Assembly: GCA_965153355.1 (NCBI GenBank)
Contig: OZ231127.1
Span: 10,726,001-10,790,000 of the forward strand
Direction of reading: 5' to 3'
Origin: Flaccisagitta enflata
Lineage: Eukaryota > Chaetognatha > Sagittoidea > Aphragmophora
Length of the DNA stretch: 64,000 nucleotides
Positions within the stretch are counted from its first letter, which is position 1. Each line of letters begins with the position of its first letter. Below the pieces are notes generated by a model. That model had not been told where the DNA came from, searched no databases, and worked only from the letters and a program-made list of their open reading frames with translations. This document shows positions 51,231-62,620 of the stretch, piece after piece. Both the position numbers and the translations under genes were made by a program.

Positions 51231-51259
51231 CACGCCAGGCAGTGCTCCAGGAGCGAAGC

Positions 51260-51980
51260 TAGGCAGCAGGAAGGAAGGAAGGAAGGAAGAAGGAAGGAAA
51301 GAAGGAAGAAAGGAGAGGAAGAAAAAAGAAAGAAGAAAGGAAGAAAAAAAAGGAAGGAAAAAGAATGAAAGAAAAAAAAAGGAAAAAGAAAGAAAAAAGA
51401 AAAGGAAAAAAAATGAAAGAAAAATGCAAAAAAAAAAAAGCTAATGGGGAAATGGAATATTGGCAGGAAGTAAAGAAAAATAAAAAAAATGGTTGTCAAA
51501 AAAGGAGGAAGGGAATGAAAAATAGAAGGAAAGAAGAAAGGATGCAAGGAAGGAATAGAAGGAAGGCAGGAAGGAAAGAAGGAAGAAATGGAAGAAAGGA
51601 AAGTAGAAAGGAAAGAAAGATGGAATGGAAGGAAGAAAGGAAGGGAAGAAAGGAGGAAGGAAGAGAGGAAGTGGGGTAAGAGAGAAAAGGAAGAAAGGAA
51701 GAAAAGAAGCAAAAAAACAATGGGGAAAGGTTTAAAGGAAGAGAAAGGTGGTATGGAATGAAGAGGCAGTTAAGAAGGAAAGAGAGTGTCTTAGTAAAAG
51801 TAAAGAGGGTAGGATGGATGGAGAGAAAGGAAGAAAGAAGGAAAGGAAGAAATGAAAAAAACAAGGTAGGAAAGAAAGAAGGAAGGAAGGAAAGAAAGAA
51901 AGAAAGAAAGAAGAAAGGAAGGAAGAAAGGCAGTAGAGAAGGAAGCAAAGAACTGAAAGAAGGAAGGAAGAGAGAAGTTT
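51260..51980. repeat. Purine-rich GGAA/GAAA tract
   Basis: About 720 bp of A/G-rich sequence. It is followed at 52125-52530 by a pyrimidine-rich tract of opposite bias. Confidence 0.9.
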
Positions 51981-52124
51981 CACAAGCCCTACAGGGCAGC
52001 GATTGTATGCTCCGTTTTTCAGTTACACAACTTCCAAACTATATAATTACAAACAACTAAAATTACACATTACCACAATCACAATTCGAAACTATTGTAA
52101 AAATATCGAAAATATAATTCAAAA

Positions 52125-52530
52125 AAGTTCCTTCCTTCCTTTTTTCTCCCTTCCTTTCCTCCCAACCCTTTCTTACTTTCTTTCCTCCCTTCCTTCCCTC
52201 TCTCCCCTCCTTCTTTCCATCCTGTCTTCCTTCCATTTGTACCTTCCATCCTTTCTTCCTTCCTTTCCTCCCATCCCTTCCTTCCCTGTCTTTCCTTCCT
52301 TCCCTTCCTTCCCTGTCTTTCCTTCCTTCCCTTCCTTCTCTACCTTCCCTTCCTTCCCTTCTTTCCTTTTTTGCCTCCTTCCTTCCCTTCTCTTTCTCAT
52401 TTCCTTTCTTTCCTAGCTCCATTTTCTTCCTTCTCCCTTCCCTCCTCTCTTTCTTCCTACCTTCCTTCCTTTCTTTCTTCCTTCCCTCTTTCTTTCCTTG
52501 CTGCTCTCCTTCCTTTCATTCCCTCCTTCG
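52125..52530. repeat. Pyrimidine-rich TTCC tract
   Basis: TTCC/CCTTCC degenerate repeats. Locally CCTTCCCTGTCTTTCCTTCC recurs. Confidence 0.9.
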
Positions 52531-52537
52531 TCCTTCC

Positions 52538-53092
52538 TTTTTGGGCAGCGGCCCCAAAAGGCCGATGTCCTTTAGGACACAGGGGTGAATTTCCAGACAT
52601 CCCTACGTCTGTTTGTCCATCTGTCAGGCCTCAAATCAGCCGTCTTTGGCCCCAAATCAGCCCTCTCTGGCCCAAAAGCTGTCCTATCAGGTCCAAAACT
52701 CAGCCCTCTCAGGCCCAAAATCAGCCCTCTCACATTCAAAATTAGCTCTCTCGTGCCCAAAATTAGCTCAAGAAGGCCCTAAATCAGCCTTGTCAGGCCC
52801 AAACTCAACCATCTCAGGCCTACAATCAGTCCTCTCAAACCTAAAATCTGACCATTTGGGTCTCAGCCCTTAAAATAACCCTCTCAGGTCTCTAATCTAT
52901 CCTCATCCCTGATCTCATTACTGTGCTCCAATCAATCAAATCAGCCCTTAAATGTAACTTCTCAGGACATCTGGAAATTCATTCCTGTATCCTGTAGGAC
53001 ATTGGCACTTTGGGGCCGCTGCCCTGCTCAAACTCCACTTTTTCAGCTGATCACTCCAAGCTGGGCATCGGGTACAGCTGACCATGTGCGAT
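52538..53092 (-). mobile_element. Family B array-bearing foldback element 4
   Basis: The arm TTTTTGGGCAGCGGCCCCAA ... GATGTCC reads on to AATTTCCAGACATCC. An array of about 15 units of 21 bp (AGGCCCAAAATCAGCCCTCTC type) follows, then the inverted arm (GACATCTGGAAATTC to GGGGCCGCTGCCC) and the terminal block GGGCATCGGGTACAGCTGAC. Arms more eroded than in copies 1-3. Confidence 0.8.
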
Positions 53093-53319
53093 CCTTTCCT
53101 TTTCTCCCTTCCTCAAAAAAACAAAAAAGTCAAAAATTTTAAAAGGGCAGATGGATAGACAGACAGATGGACCAACAACCATGTATAGTTCTAGAGTACT
53201 GTGCTTGTGTTTATCAAAGACAGCAAAAAATTGACGCGAAAATCATACGCGTTTCTAGCAGGAAGGTACCGCTTGAGAAATTTTGCTCGCAGGAAGCAAA
53301 AAATTTTGCCGAGCCCTGA

Positions 53320-53640
53320 CAGAGAGACAGAGAGACAGAGACAGAGAAAGTGACAGAGAGAAGCAGAGACAGAGACACAGAGAGAGTCACAGCCAGAGAA
53401 AAAAACAGCGAGCGACAAAGACGGAGACAGACAGAAGGAGACAGAGACGGCGATGTAAAAAGAGAAAGAAAGAGACAGAGAGAAGCAGAGCGCGTCGTCG
53501 AAGAGAGAGAGACAGAGACAGAGACAGAGGGAATAAGGGTTGATAGAGACAGAGACAGAGACAGAGAGAACCAGGGTGGATAGAGACAGAGACAGAGAAG
53601 GAGAAAATCAGGGTGGATAGAGACAGAGACACAGACAGAG
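53320..53640. repeat. AGAGAC/GACAGA degenerate array
   Basis: Irregular AGAC and GAGA units. Near 53530-53620 the block GGGTGGATAGAGACAGAGAC recurs at intervals of about 40 bp. Confidence 0.88.
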
Positions 53641-53938
53641 CGGAGCAGAGTGCATCGACCTCCGGTATCAAACGACTTGCAATTTCTTCCAAGGGCGCGA
53701 AAGCGAGCCTCGTTTATTCTCTTCCTCTTCCTCCTCCTTCTCCTCCTCCTCCACTTCCTCTTTGCTGCGCTTCCGCTTCCGCTTCCGCATTTCCGCACTT
53801 ACGCTTTTCCGGTGTTTCGGATTTCCGCCCCAAAATCCGGAGCCAACACAGCCAAGGACCACTTTTGTTCGTCGATGAACCAAAATGACCCAAATCGGCC
53901 TTTATGAGCCTTGACCCAACGCCAAATCCAACCTCTGA

Positions 53939-53939
<1 letters not shown>

Positions 53940-54012
<73 letters not shown>

Positions 54013-54050
54013 GGCAGACAGACAGAAGAATAGGCAGAAGGACAGACAGA
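53940..54050. repeat. Compound (GA)n-(CAGA)n microsatellite
   Basis: GA to about 53974, then CAGA, decaying at about 54040. Confidence 0.96.
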
Positions 54051-54115
54051 AGGACAGGTAGAGAAACAGACGGAAAGATGGACTGAGAATTAAAGAGAAC
54101 GTCAGGAGGAAACTC

Positions 54116-54297
54116 ACAGACGGCTAGCCCAGTAGCGTTTGGGTAGGCAGGGGCAATATTTGAGGTCAGCAAAGCATTTGGGCAGGAGGAGTGAGGCCAA
54201 AAACCTCAAAAACGCCAAAAAGGTAATGTGTGATGGACCGACGGACGGGCGGACCAAAAAAGCGGGGTGTAGAGTCACGTGCACGCGACTAAAAAGA
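54116..54297 (+). mobile_element. Family A element (GTGC type), eroded head
   Basis: The head block AGTAGCGTTTGGGTAGGCAG is followed by a short GACCGACGGACG array and the tail AGTCACGTGCACGCGACT then AAAAA. Confidence 0.72.
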
Positions 54298-54775
54298 CGC
54301 TAACTTAACTGACAAACTGGTAAAGCTCTCGCCGCGCCACCACGTCGTGCATAGGAGAGTTATTGCCCCTTTCCAAGTTGAACTCTTGATAAAACTCCAA
54401 AATTGTGACCATCATTTATCATCGTTTTTTGAGATTTGGGATTTTATTTTTTGCTGAAATGCATGAACGCTTTTCATTCTTTTCAAAATCATCGTAACAC
54501 GGAGCCTCTTGACTAAATATCGTCGGAGCCTTTAAGTTCACCATTTCATAGTAGAATGCACCAAAAAAAAATCTTTTTTTACATGAACAGGAAGGAATTT
54601 CACTACCTGGCTTCCCTATACTTTACTATGGAAACGAGGGTATGTGGCGGCGCCAATTTCCTGAAATCTAATGGCCTCCAATTTTTTTGGTGCATTTCTT
54701 CCATGAAATGGTGCGCTCATCTCCTAAAGTTAAAGGCTTCGAAGACTTTTATTCAAGAAGGTCGGTGCTAATATT
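54298..54775. other. Unique sequence
   Basis: ACCATTTCATAGTAGAATGC near 54540 and GCATTTCTTCCATGAAATGGT near 54692 (shown here in part as TTCCATGAAATGGT) form an inverted pair, a possible small foldback remnant. No gene. Confidence 0.45.
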
Positions 54776-55334
54776 TACACCGTCTTCGGATCGGACTGTG
54801 AAATGCAAAACCTTTATAGCTCCTAAACTACTTGGAAAAAAATCATGAAATTTTCAGTGAATATTAGTAACATGTGACGGTTTTTGCATGTCAAAGATCA
54901 GATCATAGTACAGAAAAGGTGAAGGGGAAAAAAATATTGAAAGAAAACCCATTTCTTATCAATATCAATTTTTCCCTATTTCCTTAAAAAGTAGTTGTTT
55001 TTATCTGCTTGAAATTGCTTTGCATTTCAACAAAAACTCTTGGGTTTATTTTCAATGACAGATGTTAACTTATGTATTATCTATTTGCTGCGTTTTCTGA
55101 GAAAAAAACAGCACCTTCCAAAAAAAAAACAGGTAAAAAAAGTGGTTTTGCTTAAAAAATTGATGTTCTTTCAATATTTTGTTTCCCCTCACCTTTTCTA
55201 TACTATGATCTGAGCTTTGACATGCAAAAACCGTCACATATACCAATATTCACTGAAAATTTCATAACTTTTTTCTTGGCGGTTTAGAAGCTATAAAGGT
55301 TTTCCATTTCACAGTCCGATCCAAAGACGGTGTA
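54776..55334. mobile_element. TA-flanked foldback MITE
   Basis: The arms TACACCGTCTTCGGATCGGA (left) and TCCGATCCAAAGACGGTGTA (right) are inverted, and homology runs through GACGGTTTTTGCATGTC and CACCTTTTCTATACT-type blocks almost to the centre. TA at each end could be a 2-bp target duplication. Confidence 0.8.
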
Positions 55335-55394
55335 GTACTTATCACTGTGATTGAATATACTTGGCAATACCTGAAGATGATTTCTTTGTTACTT

Positions 55395-55760
55395 TTTCAT
55401 TACACCAGATAAGGATGAGGATTAAGGATGAAGATGAGAATGAAGATGACTTGTTTTTTCTTCCACTAGTTGAGGAGGAAGTGAAGAAATAGAAAAGGAG
55501 GAGGAGAGGGAAGAGAACGATTTCCTTCAAACCTTTCTGCATCCACTAGTTTAGGAGGAGGTGATGAAATAGAAAAGGGGGAGGAGGGGGATGAGGAAGA
55601 TTTCCTTCAAACCTTTTTGCATCCACTAGATGAGGAGGAGGATTGGGATGAGGACGATTTCTTTCTTACCTTTTTGCATCCACTAGTTGAGCAGGAAGTG
55701 GTGAAAAAAGATGAGGAAGAGGATGATTTCTTTCTTACCTTTTGCCTCAATAAGATGAGG
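55395..55760. repeat. Minisatellite, about 80-bp unit, 4-5 copies
   Basis: TTTTTGCATCCACTAG and GAAATAGAAAAGG recur at about 80-bp spacing (CCACTAG at 55464, 55544, 55625, 55681). Confidence 0.9.
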
Positions 55761-55899
55761 AGGAATTGAAGCAATGGAGGGAGATGAAGATGAGGATGAG
55801 GATGATCTCTATTTTACCTTTTTGCCTCCACAATCCTTTGCAAATTCGTCCTTCGGCAGACTTTTCACCTTGACTGTTGACTTTAACCCTCCACAATCA

Positions 55900-56180
<281 letters not shown>

Positions 56181-56660
56181 CTGTTTAACCCCTTCTTTTT
56201 TTATGAATACACTAATGAACACCTGCGTACATCACTTGATTTTTTTGGCCTAGGATTGATTCTGAGTGAACAACGAACTTCCTGAAAACATTGATCTCTT
56301 TCAAAAACAGTTGGTTGGTTAGTTGGAAAGGAGCAAGACATACATCTCAAACCTGATTTCATACATTTTCAAAATACAAAAGGAATGAGATGATCCAGTG
56401 ATGTCATGAATAACTATATGAATTTTAAAAGAATGATTTCAAAGATTAGTTGAAAAGTATAGAATAAAAGATTTTTTCATAAATAAAGAAAAAAATTGTT
56501 TAAACTTTTTGCAATAACTAATGACAGCCACAAAGTTATATTAATGTCTATGTTATTAATACATTTTATTATTTGTCATACCTCCTTATTTTATCTTCTC
56601 TCTTTTTTTTTCATGAATAAACTTTTTGTATAACTTGAATAAATATTGTAGTGAAATACT
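56181..56660. other. AT-rich unique sequence
   Basis: Nothing recognised. Confidence 0.5.
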
Positions 56661-56669
56661 CAACAATGT

Positions 56670-56850
56670 AGAAGCGGAAGCGGAAGCGGAAGCGGAAGCG
56701 GAAGCGGAAGCTGTGCCTTCTAAAAAGGTGGAAGTGGAAGCAGAAGCGGAAGCTATGCTTTTTGAAACAGTGGAAGCGGAAGCAGAAGCGGAAGCTGTCA
56801 ATTTTTAAATATGCCTATTGGAAGCGGAAGCGGAAGCGGTCCAAAAATCT
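56670..56850. repeat. (GAAGCG)n hexamer minisatellite
   Basis: Four blocks of GGAAGC/GAAGCG hexamers separated by short spacers (about 20-40 bp). Opposite orientation to the array at 6735-7215. Confidence 0.93.
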
Positions 56851-57186
56851 ACCGCTTCTGCATCTCTAGTTATTAGAGTCATCATCGTCATCGTCATCAA
56901 CATCGACATTTCAATTGTCACATTCATCGTCGTCATCCACTTCAACATTACAATCATCATTATCATCAGTGTCATCATGATAAATTGATAATCATCGTCA
57001 TCCACATCATTTCCACTGGTCATCATAGTCGTCATCGTCGTCGAAATCATCGTCGCTATTATCTTCATTATAATCCTGAATAGTTAACATCATGTCAATG
57101 AACGTTACCACTTAACACCAACTTTAGATGTCAAAAAGCAGTGATGACAATCTTTGATATCTGAAGCCACCATGACATGCTCATCC

Positions 57187-57428
<242 letters not shown>

Positions 57429-57837
57429 TCCAGACTGGGAGTGGCTTCGGCCGCTGGTTCGTTTTGTACTGAAACGCTCTCTCTCTCAGGTTTGTGAAAC
57501 GACGTAAACATCGTCGGCCAAATATTCAACAAAAGAGCATCTCGGCAAAAAAGCTAAAGGAAAAAGAAAAGGCCTTTAGAGGCCGCTCTCTCTCAAGAAA
57601 ATGAGGCAAAATACTCCGCCATTTTTAAGCCGGGCCATTTTCCTGCAAAATGTCGTCTGCCTCTCGGCTCAATGACAAACATACGCGCATTTACTGTCTT
57701 TTGTCTGTTTTAGATTTGTTTATTTTTTCTTTAGTCTGTTTGACTTTACTCTTTTCATTGTTCTATCCACATTCTTTTTCATACCTGCCTGTACTTTGCT
57801 TTTTTTGCCTTCCTTGTTTCTTTCTTTTTTGTTTGTT
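57429..57837. other. Unique sequence grading into T-rich
   Basis: No gene recognised. Confidence 0.5.
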
Positions 57838-57889
57838 TGTTTCTTTCTTTCTTTCATACTTTCTCCCATTCTTTCTTTCTTCCTTTCTC

Positions 57890-57960
<71 letters not shown>

Positions 57961-57970
57961 CTTTTTCTCT
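57838..57970. repeat. (TTTC)n microsatellite
   Basis: TTTC repeats ending in CT-rich sequence against the family B copy. Confidence 0.96.
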
Positions 57971-57978
57971 CTTTCTCT

Positions 57979-58335
57979 CTTTGGGCAGCCTCTAAGAACT
58001 CGAATCAGCATGTTCAGCATGGAATCATAGGTCATCGGTCCCTCCGGGGCCGCTGCCCCTCTCATCATCTCATCCCAATAAATACACTAACATAGCTATA
58101 GGGTAAGCAGCTTCGAAAAGGCTATTTGAAGGGGCGGTCGAATTCGTTCGATATAATCTATTTTTCCGTCCATCCGGTGCACGAAATGGTCATGCCTTTT
58201 TTTCGCCTGATCGAAATAAAAAGTCGATACGAAATGAGACAATGGGCGGCAATGATGGCATTATCAATAGTACACAATGGTGCCAATCGATTTCCCTATC
58301 TTTTTTCTCTTCCTTATCCTCTTCCTCATCAAATG

Positions 58336-58420
<85 letters not shown>

Positions 58421-58563
58421 GTCCTCTCCTCGAAAAACTGTCCATTTCGACCCAACTCGAAAATCCTGCCCAAAACCCGATTCGAAACAAAAGTCGAAAC
58501 ATATCGAAGCTGCTTACTATAGGGGCATCGGGAACCACTGACCATGTAACGCTTTTGCGACTA
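57979..58563 (-). mobile_element. Family B element 5, array lost, split by an insertion
   Basis: TTGGGCAGCC (57981) and GGAATCATAGGTCATCGGTC reading into CCGCTGCCCC represent the two arms with only about 30 bp between, so the minisatellite is gone. CTCTCATCATCTCATCCCA follows as in copy 3 (reversed). The terminal block GGGGCATCGGGAACCACTGA to GCTTTTGCGACTA is displaced to 58522-58563 by an inserted element. Confidence 0.75.
58097..58521. mobile_element. Inverted-repeat element inserted in family B copy 5
   Basis: The ends TATAGGGTAAGCAGCTTCGA (58097) and TCGAAGCTGCTTACTATA (to 58521) are inverted. The element carries a (CT)n tract (about 58339-58417) internally. The site corresponds to uninterrupted sequence in family B copy 3. 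Exact boundary and duplication (possibly TA) uncertain. Confidence 0.7.
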
Positions 58564-58850
58564 TCTTACATCCTTTCTTGCGTTTTCATTTCTCCCCCCC
58601 CCCTCCCCCTCCTTCCTCTTGCCCTCTGTCCTTCTTGCTGGCTTATTTTCATCAATTTTCTCTCCCATTACGAAAGACATCTTTCTTTCCATTTCCTTCC
58701 ATAAACCTACCTGTCTGCTTTCTATTGAAAGTCAGAATCTTTTTCCTCATAATCGACTGACGTCAAATTGACAGACGTCAAATGGATGAACACTTCGTAT
58801 TCTCAATTCGGAAGAAAGTCACTTCCATAAGGCATAAAATGCTATGACAC

Positions 58851-59230
58851 GTTGAAAAAGATTTGACGTGATGATATGAGAAAAACGCGCCCGGTTTCTC
58901 ATTTCGCAACCCATTTGGTCAGCTAGTTGACAAAATGTGACATGTTGTCAAGACAGGTTGATGTGATGATATGTGAAAATTGCGCCTGATTTTTTATTTC
59001 GCTACTAATGCGAAAAGTCAGTAGACAACATCACATAATCATGTACTGAAAATTGAAAAAAAAAAGAAAAAGAAATATCAAGTTTCATAGTTCTTCAGCA
59101 AAACAACAGTCTCTTGAAAATTACTGCAACTTTTAAAACAGTTGTGTTGTGATGATATGTGAAAGACGCCCAATTTCTTGTTATGGAACCAAAGCAACAG
59201 TCAATTAACAATGTTGCCAGGACATATCTT
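58851..59230. repeat. Degenerate repeats of about 105-175 bp
   Basis: GATGTGATGATATGTGAAA-type blocks recur near 58864, 58969 and 59146, each followed by CGCCC/CGCCTG and a TTTC..TATTTCG-like block. Confidence 0.6.
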
Positions 59231-59439
59231 AACAACTTTGGCTCGATAATATCAAACTGAGTTTCTACACAGATAACACTCTTGGCAGTGAGTGCAGTTT
59301 TGAGCTGTGACTGTCACTTTTGGAAGTCGGCTTTCTCCAGCTCCTTTGGATTGAGCTCAGTCTCGGAGTCAATCAGCACAAAAACCCATTTTATTGTTAT
59401 TGTCCTCTTTTTTCCAATGGACCTCGCCAGAAACGGCGG

Positions 59440-60060
59440 AAGGCAAATGGAAGAGAGAGAAGTGAGGGAAAGGGGAGGAGGGAGAAGAGGAAGAGGGAGA
59501 GAGAGGGAGAGAGAGAGAGAGAGAGAGAGTGACAGGGAAAGGGGAGTCAAAGGGGAGTGGCAGGAAGAGGAACAGAAGGGAATCGAAGGGAAGTAGGAAG
59601 AAATGGAAGAAGAAGCGGTGGGTAAGGGATAGAGAGGGAGAGGGAGAGGGAGAGGGAGAGGGAGAGGGAGAGGGAGAGGGAGAGGGAGAGGTACAGGTAG
59701 AGGAAGAGGGAAAGAGGAGCGGGAGGAAGAGGAGGAAAGGGAAGGGAAGTAGGCAGAAAATGTGGAAGAAATTACGAACGAAAACAGAAATGGGGGATGG
59801 AGAGATAAAAGGGGGAGCAGAAAGATTAGGATTAGACGTAGTAGTAGAGAAAGTAGAAAGTAGAGCGATCAAGGAAAGGGGGTGAAATCGCAAAATGAAT
59901 CAAGATGAAACGGATGAGGGAGGCGAAGGAGAGAGATAGGATGAGGGAGGAGGAGAGGGAAGCAAAAAAATTACGAAGGAAAGAGAATAGAAGCAGGATA
60001 AAGGAAGGAAGAGAAAGAGGAGGGAAAGGGAAAGGAAAGGCGATGAGGGAAAATGGGGCA
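59440..60060. repeat. Purine-rich tract with GAGGGA hexamers
   Basis: GA (59505-59530), (GAGGGA)n (59636-59692) and degenerate A/G-rich sequence. Frames on both strands are low complexity. Confidence 0.9.
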
Positions 60061-60167
60061 GGGAGTAGAGAGGAGGTTAACTGGAGGCAAAAAAATGAGG
60101 CATTCTGATGAATGACTGAGACGAATGAAAAGAACTGATGGATCATCAGGACAACAACCAATTTCTG

Positions 60168-60173
60168 TTTATT
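60168..60173 (-). terminator. Possible polyadenylation signal of the kelch gene
   Basis: AATAAA on the minus strand about 360 bp past the kelch stop codon. Motif match only. Confidence 0.22.
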
Positions 60174-60435
60174 TTCTTTGATTTAGAATTCGCAATCTCT
60201 GTTTGTTGCTCTATATAGTAGAGTAGAATGAGTGAGTGTATCTTGGTTTAGATATGCAAATAAGCCCATTCTGAGACTTTTCTTCAAATACAAATGTAAT
60301 CAAAAGGATATTTCTAAAACAATAACTTAATTAGGAAGACTTCTTGCTAAAAGATGTTTACGCTGAAATATGGAATCATAAAAATTTCTCGTTTTCTTCT
60401 TTCACATTACACTTGAATACAAAACTAACGAAACT

Positions 60436-60599
60436 ACTAACCAAGCTCAGCTCAGTATGTAACATCAAACATGATCATATGGTCAGGATGCTTGGTCAAG
60501 TCCTTGTCGATGTAACCACTGACCAAGCTCCCTTCAGTATGTAACATCGAACATGATCATATGGTCAGGATGCTTGGTCAAGTCCTTGTCAACGTAACC
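60436..60599. repeat. 82-bp tandem duplication covering the 3' end of the kelch coding region
   Basis: Two copies (60436-60517 and 60518-60599) with only a few mismatches. Both contain AACATGATCATATGGTCAGG (first copy with CAAACATGATC). The second copy includes the end of the kelch coding sequence and its stop. The first lies just downstream of the stop. Confidence 0.9.
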
Positions 60600-60967
60600 A
60601 CCAACCAAAATGATGGACAGTCCATTGTCTCTGGGGAATTCCACTGCGCGATGCGCCATCAGTCCTCCTTCACTTCCGCCAAATTCCTCTTGAGGCAGCG
60701 GCGTCTCGTCCTTAGATTTGAGTTTCTCCACATCGAAGAGCCTGACTTGGTTGGAGATGCTTCCGTTGAGCAATCCTCCGATGGACATGACTTCCCGATT
60801 GGAAACGGTGGAGAGAGTTTGATGGCACAAAGAAGCCGAGTCTTCCATGGCGGTCCACTGCAGAGTTTTCATGTCCAGCTTGTGGATATCCTGCAATAAA
60901 GGATACATTTTGGATACATTACATTATTCTATTCATTTTTTTTTTTGGGGGGGGGTGGGGGCAGTTG

Positions 60968-61061
<94 letters not shown>

Positions 61062-62573
61062 GAGACATTTGATCAACCCCGCAATAATTTGTCTTGAATC
61101 TTTTTACCTGCAAAGCGAGTCCGTTGCAGAATCCACCTTGAACAAAGACACAGTTGTCCACAATTGTGAGGCCAAAGTTGCATCTCGGAGTGGGTCGTGA
61201 GCCGATGGTACTCAGTTGGGAGAAGACCTGAGTTAGAGGGTCGTACTGGAAGAGCTGGTTTGAATAGCAAAAACCTGACTTGTTCTTCTGTTCAATGTAA
61301 TCGTCCTTCTTCGATCTGTCAAGTGGGTTGACAAGCCCACCGAGAAAGTAGACTTTGCCTCTGTGACAAAATCCACTGTGATATCGACTCGGTGGTGGAA
61401 TGTTGCCTTTGAGTGGAAGCTTGACAAACTCGCCTTCTGCAGAGAGAGTGGAGAGAGTGTTGGTGAGTTTACCATCGGCCATGGCACCGCCAAATGCGTA
61501 GAGAAGCTGGTCGTTGACGGCTGAACCGGCAAAGGCGTGACCGGGATGAATAGGCCCTTTTGCTGGCATGACTTTCCAATTGCCTTCAACGGAGATCTTG
61601 CTGGAAAAGTAGTGACTGTTACGGCGCATGGTGTAAGAGTAGACAACGTCATTGGGCAGGGGCAGGAATCTCTCATCTGGTTGATCCTGTTTCCCACCCC
61701 AGATGATGAGTTGTTCTTCCAGATTGCCGGCTATGAAACCCTCGCCGATGGGGAATTGACCAACACATTCCCCTCTTGATGCCGCAGATTTCCAATCTTT
61801 CTCGATGATTGTTGGGGTTTTGATGAGTTGCTGCTGAGTTGTCTTGACTCTGAGGGGCTTGCTGATGTCTGACGACCTGTTGGGGCTGCTGAAAATCGAT
61901 GATAATGACGAGGAGGAGGAGGAGGAGGAGGAGGAGGAGGAATATCCCGTCGCTCCGCCAAGAATCGCGGTGCTGAAGGAAGATGTATCAATGGATGGCG
62001 TTGCCTTGGGTTCTGAGGGTGATGTGGTATTGGCTGAAGATGTTTTTCTCGCTGCTGATCCCGTTCCACTGCCGAAAATGGCGCCAATGAAAGAAGGTGT
62101 ATCAGCTGATGGCGTTCCCTTTGATTCTGAGGATAACTTGGTCGTGACTGATGTAGATGCTTTTCTGGGAGTGGATCCCGCTGGAGCGTCAGCAGTTGGT
62201 GTTGCCTTGAATTCTGAGGGTGTTGTTGTTGTGACTGAAGATGATGTTATTCTTGCTGTCAATCCCGTGTTACTACCAAAGAGCGCGGCATTGAAGGTAG
62301 AAGAGTTGAATGCTGGCGTTGCCTTTGATTCTGAGGGTAATGTTGACGAGACAGTTGATGATGTTTTTCTAGCTGCCAATGATGCTGTTGTGACAGGTAG
62401 GGATGAAACTGATGGGGATGTTGGTCTTTTCATCGGTGATGATGATGTGGTGATTGGCAATAATGTTGGAGTGACCAATGATGAAGGCCTTGGCGCTGTT
62501 GTTGCCGTGGTTGAAGATAACACCATTGAGACTGATGATTTTGGCGTTACAGCTGGACCAAAAACCGATGGGA
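60534..62573 (-). CDS. Kelch-repeat beta-propeller protein with Ser/Thr-rich N-terminal region (two exons visible, 5' end uncertain)
   Basis: Exons are 61108-62573 and 60534-60890, joined by a 217-bp phase-0 GT-AG intron. From the first in-frame ATG (62526) the product would be about 591 residues. Residues 1 to about 220 are Ser/Thr/Pro-rich with four degenerate copies of a block around SESKATP (about 65, 104, 133, 171), FG-containing segments (LFGSNTG, IFGSGTG) and a 13-Ser run (about 196-208). From about 250 to the end there are six kelch-type Gly-Gly blade motifs (WGGKQD, FGGAMAD, LGGLVNP, VQGGFC, SIGGLLN, VGGYVDK) spaced about 46-69 residues, enough for a closed six-bladed propeller. Kelch propellers usually bind proteins. 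No BTB/BACK, F-box or catalytic domain is visible, so the role is unknown. The frame runs open without an ATG to 62613, and a pyrimidine-rich acceptor (ATCCCCTTATTCAG) ends at 62574, so the true 5' exon(s) probably lie beyond. Ortholog not recognised. Confidence 0.85.
60891..61107 (-). other. Intron of the kelch gene containing a (GA/CT)n tract
   Basis: On the minus strand the donor is CAG|GTAAAAAG (61106-61107) and the acceptor TTTATTGCAG (60891-60892). The flanking codons (...GLALQ / DIHKLD...) continue a kelch blade without a shift. About 87 bp of GA/CT repeat (60968-61056) and a G-run sit inside, so the intron is pyrimidine-rich on the transcribed strand. Confidence 0.85.
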
Positions 62574-62620
62574 CTGAATAAGGGGATAAGAGACTGAGTT
62601 GACATTGAAACAATTGTCAG
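62574..62620 (-). promoter_or_regulatory. Putative splice acceptor at the 5' edge of the large kelch exon
   Basis: On the minus strand GTCAACTC (branch-point-like) is followed by TCTTATCCCCTTATTCAG and then coding sequence. No ATG lies in frame upstream of residue 30 of the open frame. Both point to a spliced, not initiating, exon. Confidence 0.5.

Noticed and set aside
61844-62581. A 245-codon plus-strand frame with an acidic start and regular Val/Asp/Gly-rich pattern
   Set aside because: It lies antisense to the kelch exon. Its regularity mirrors the N-terminal repeats of that gene and the GAG/CTC Ser run. No independent signal.
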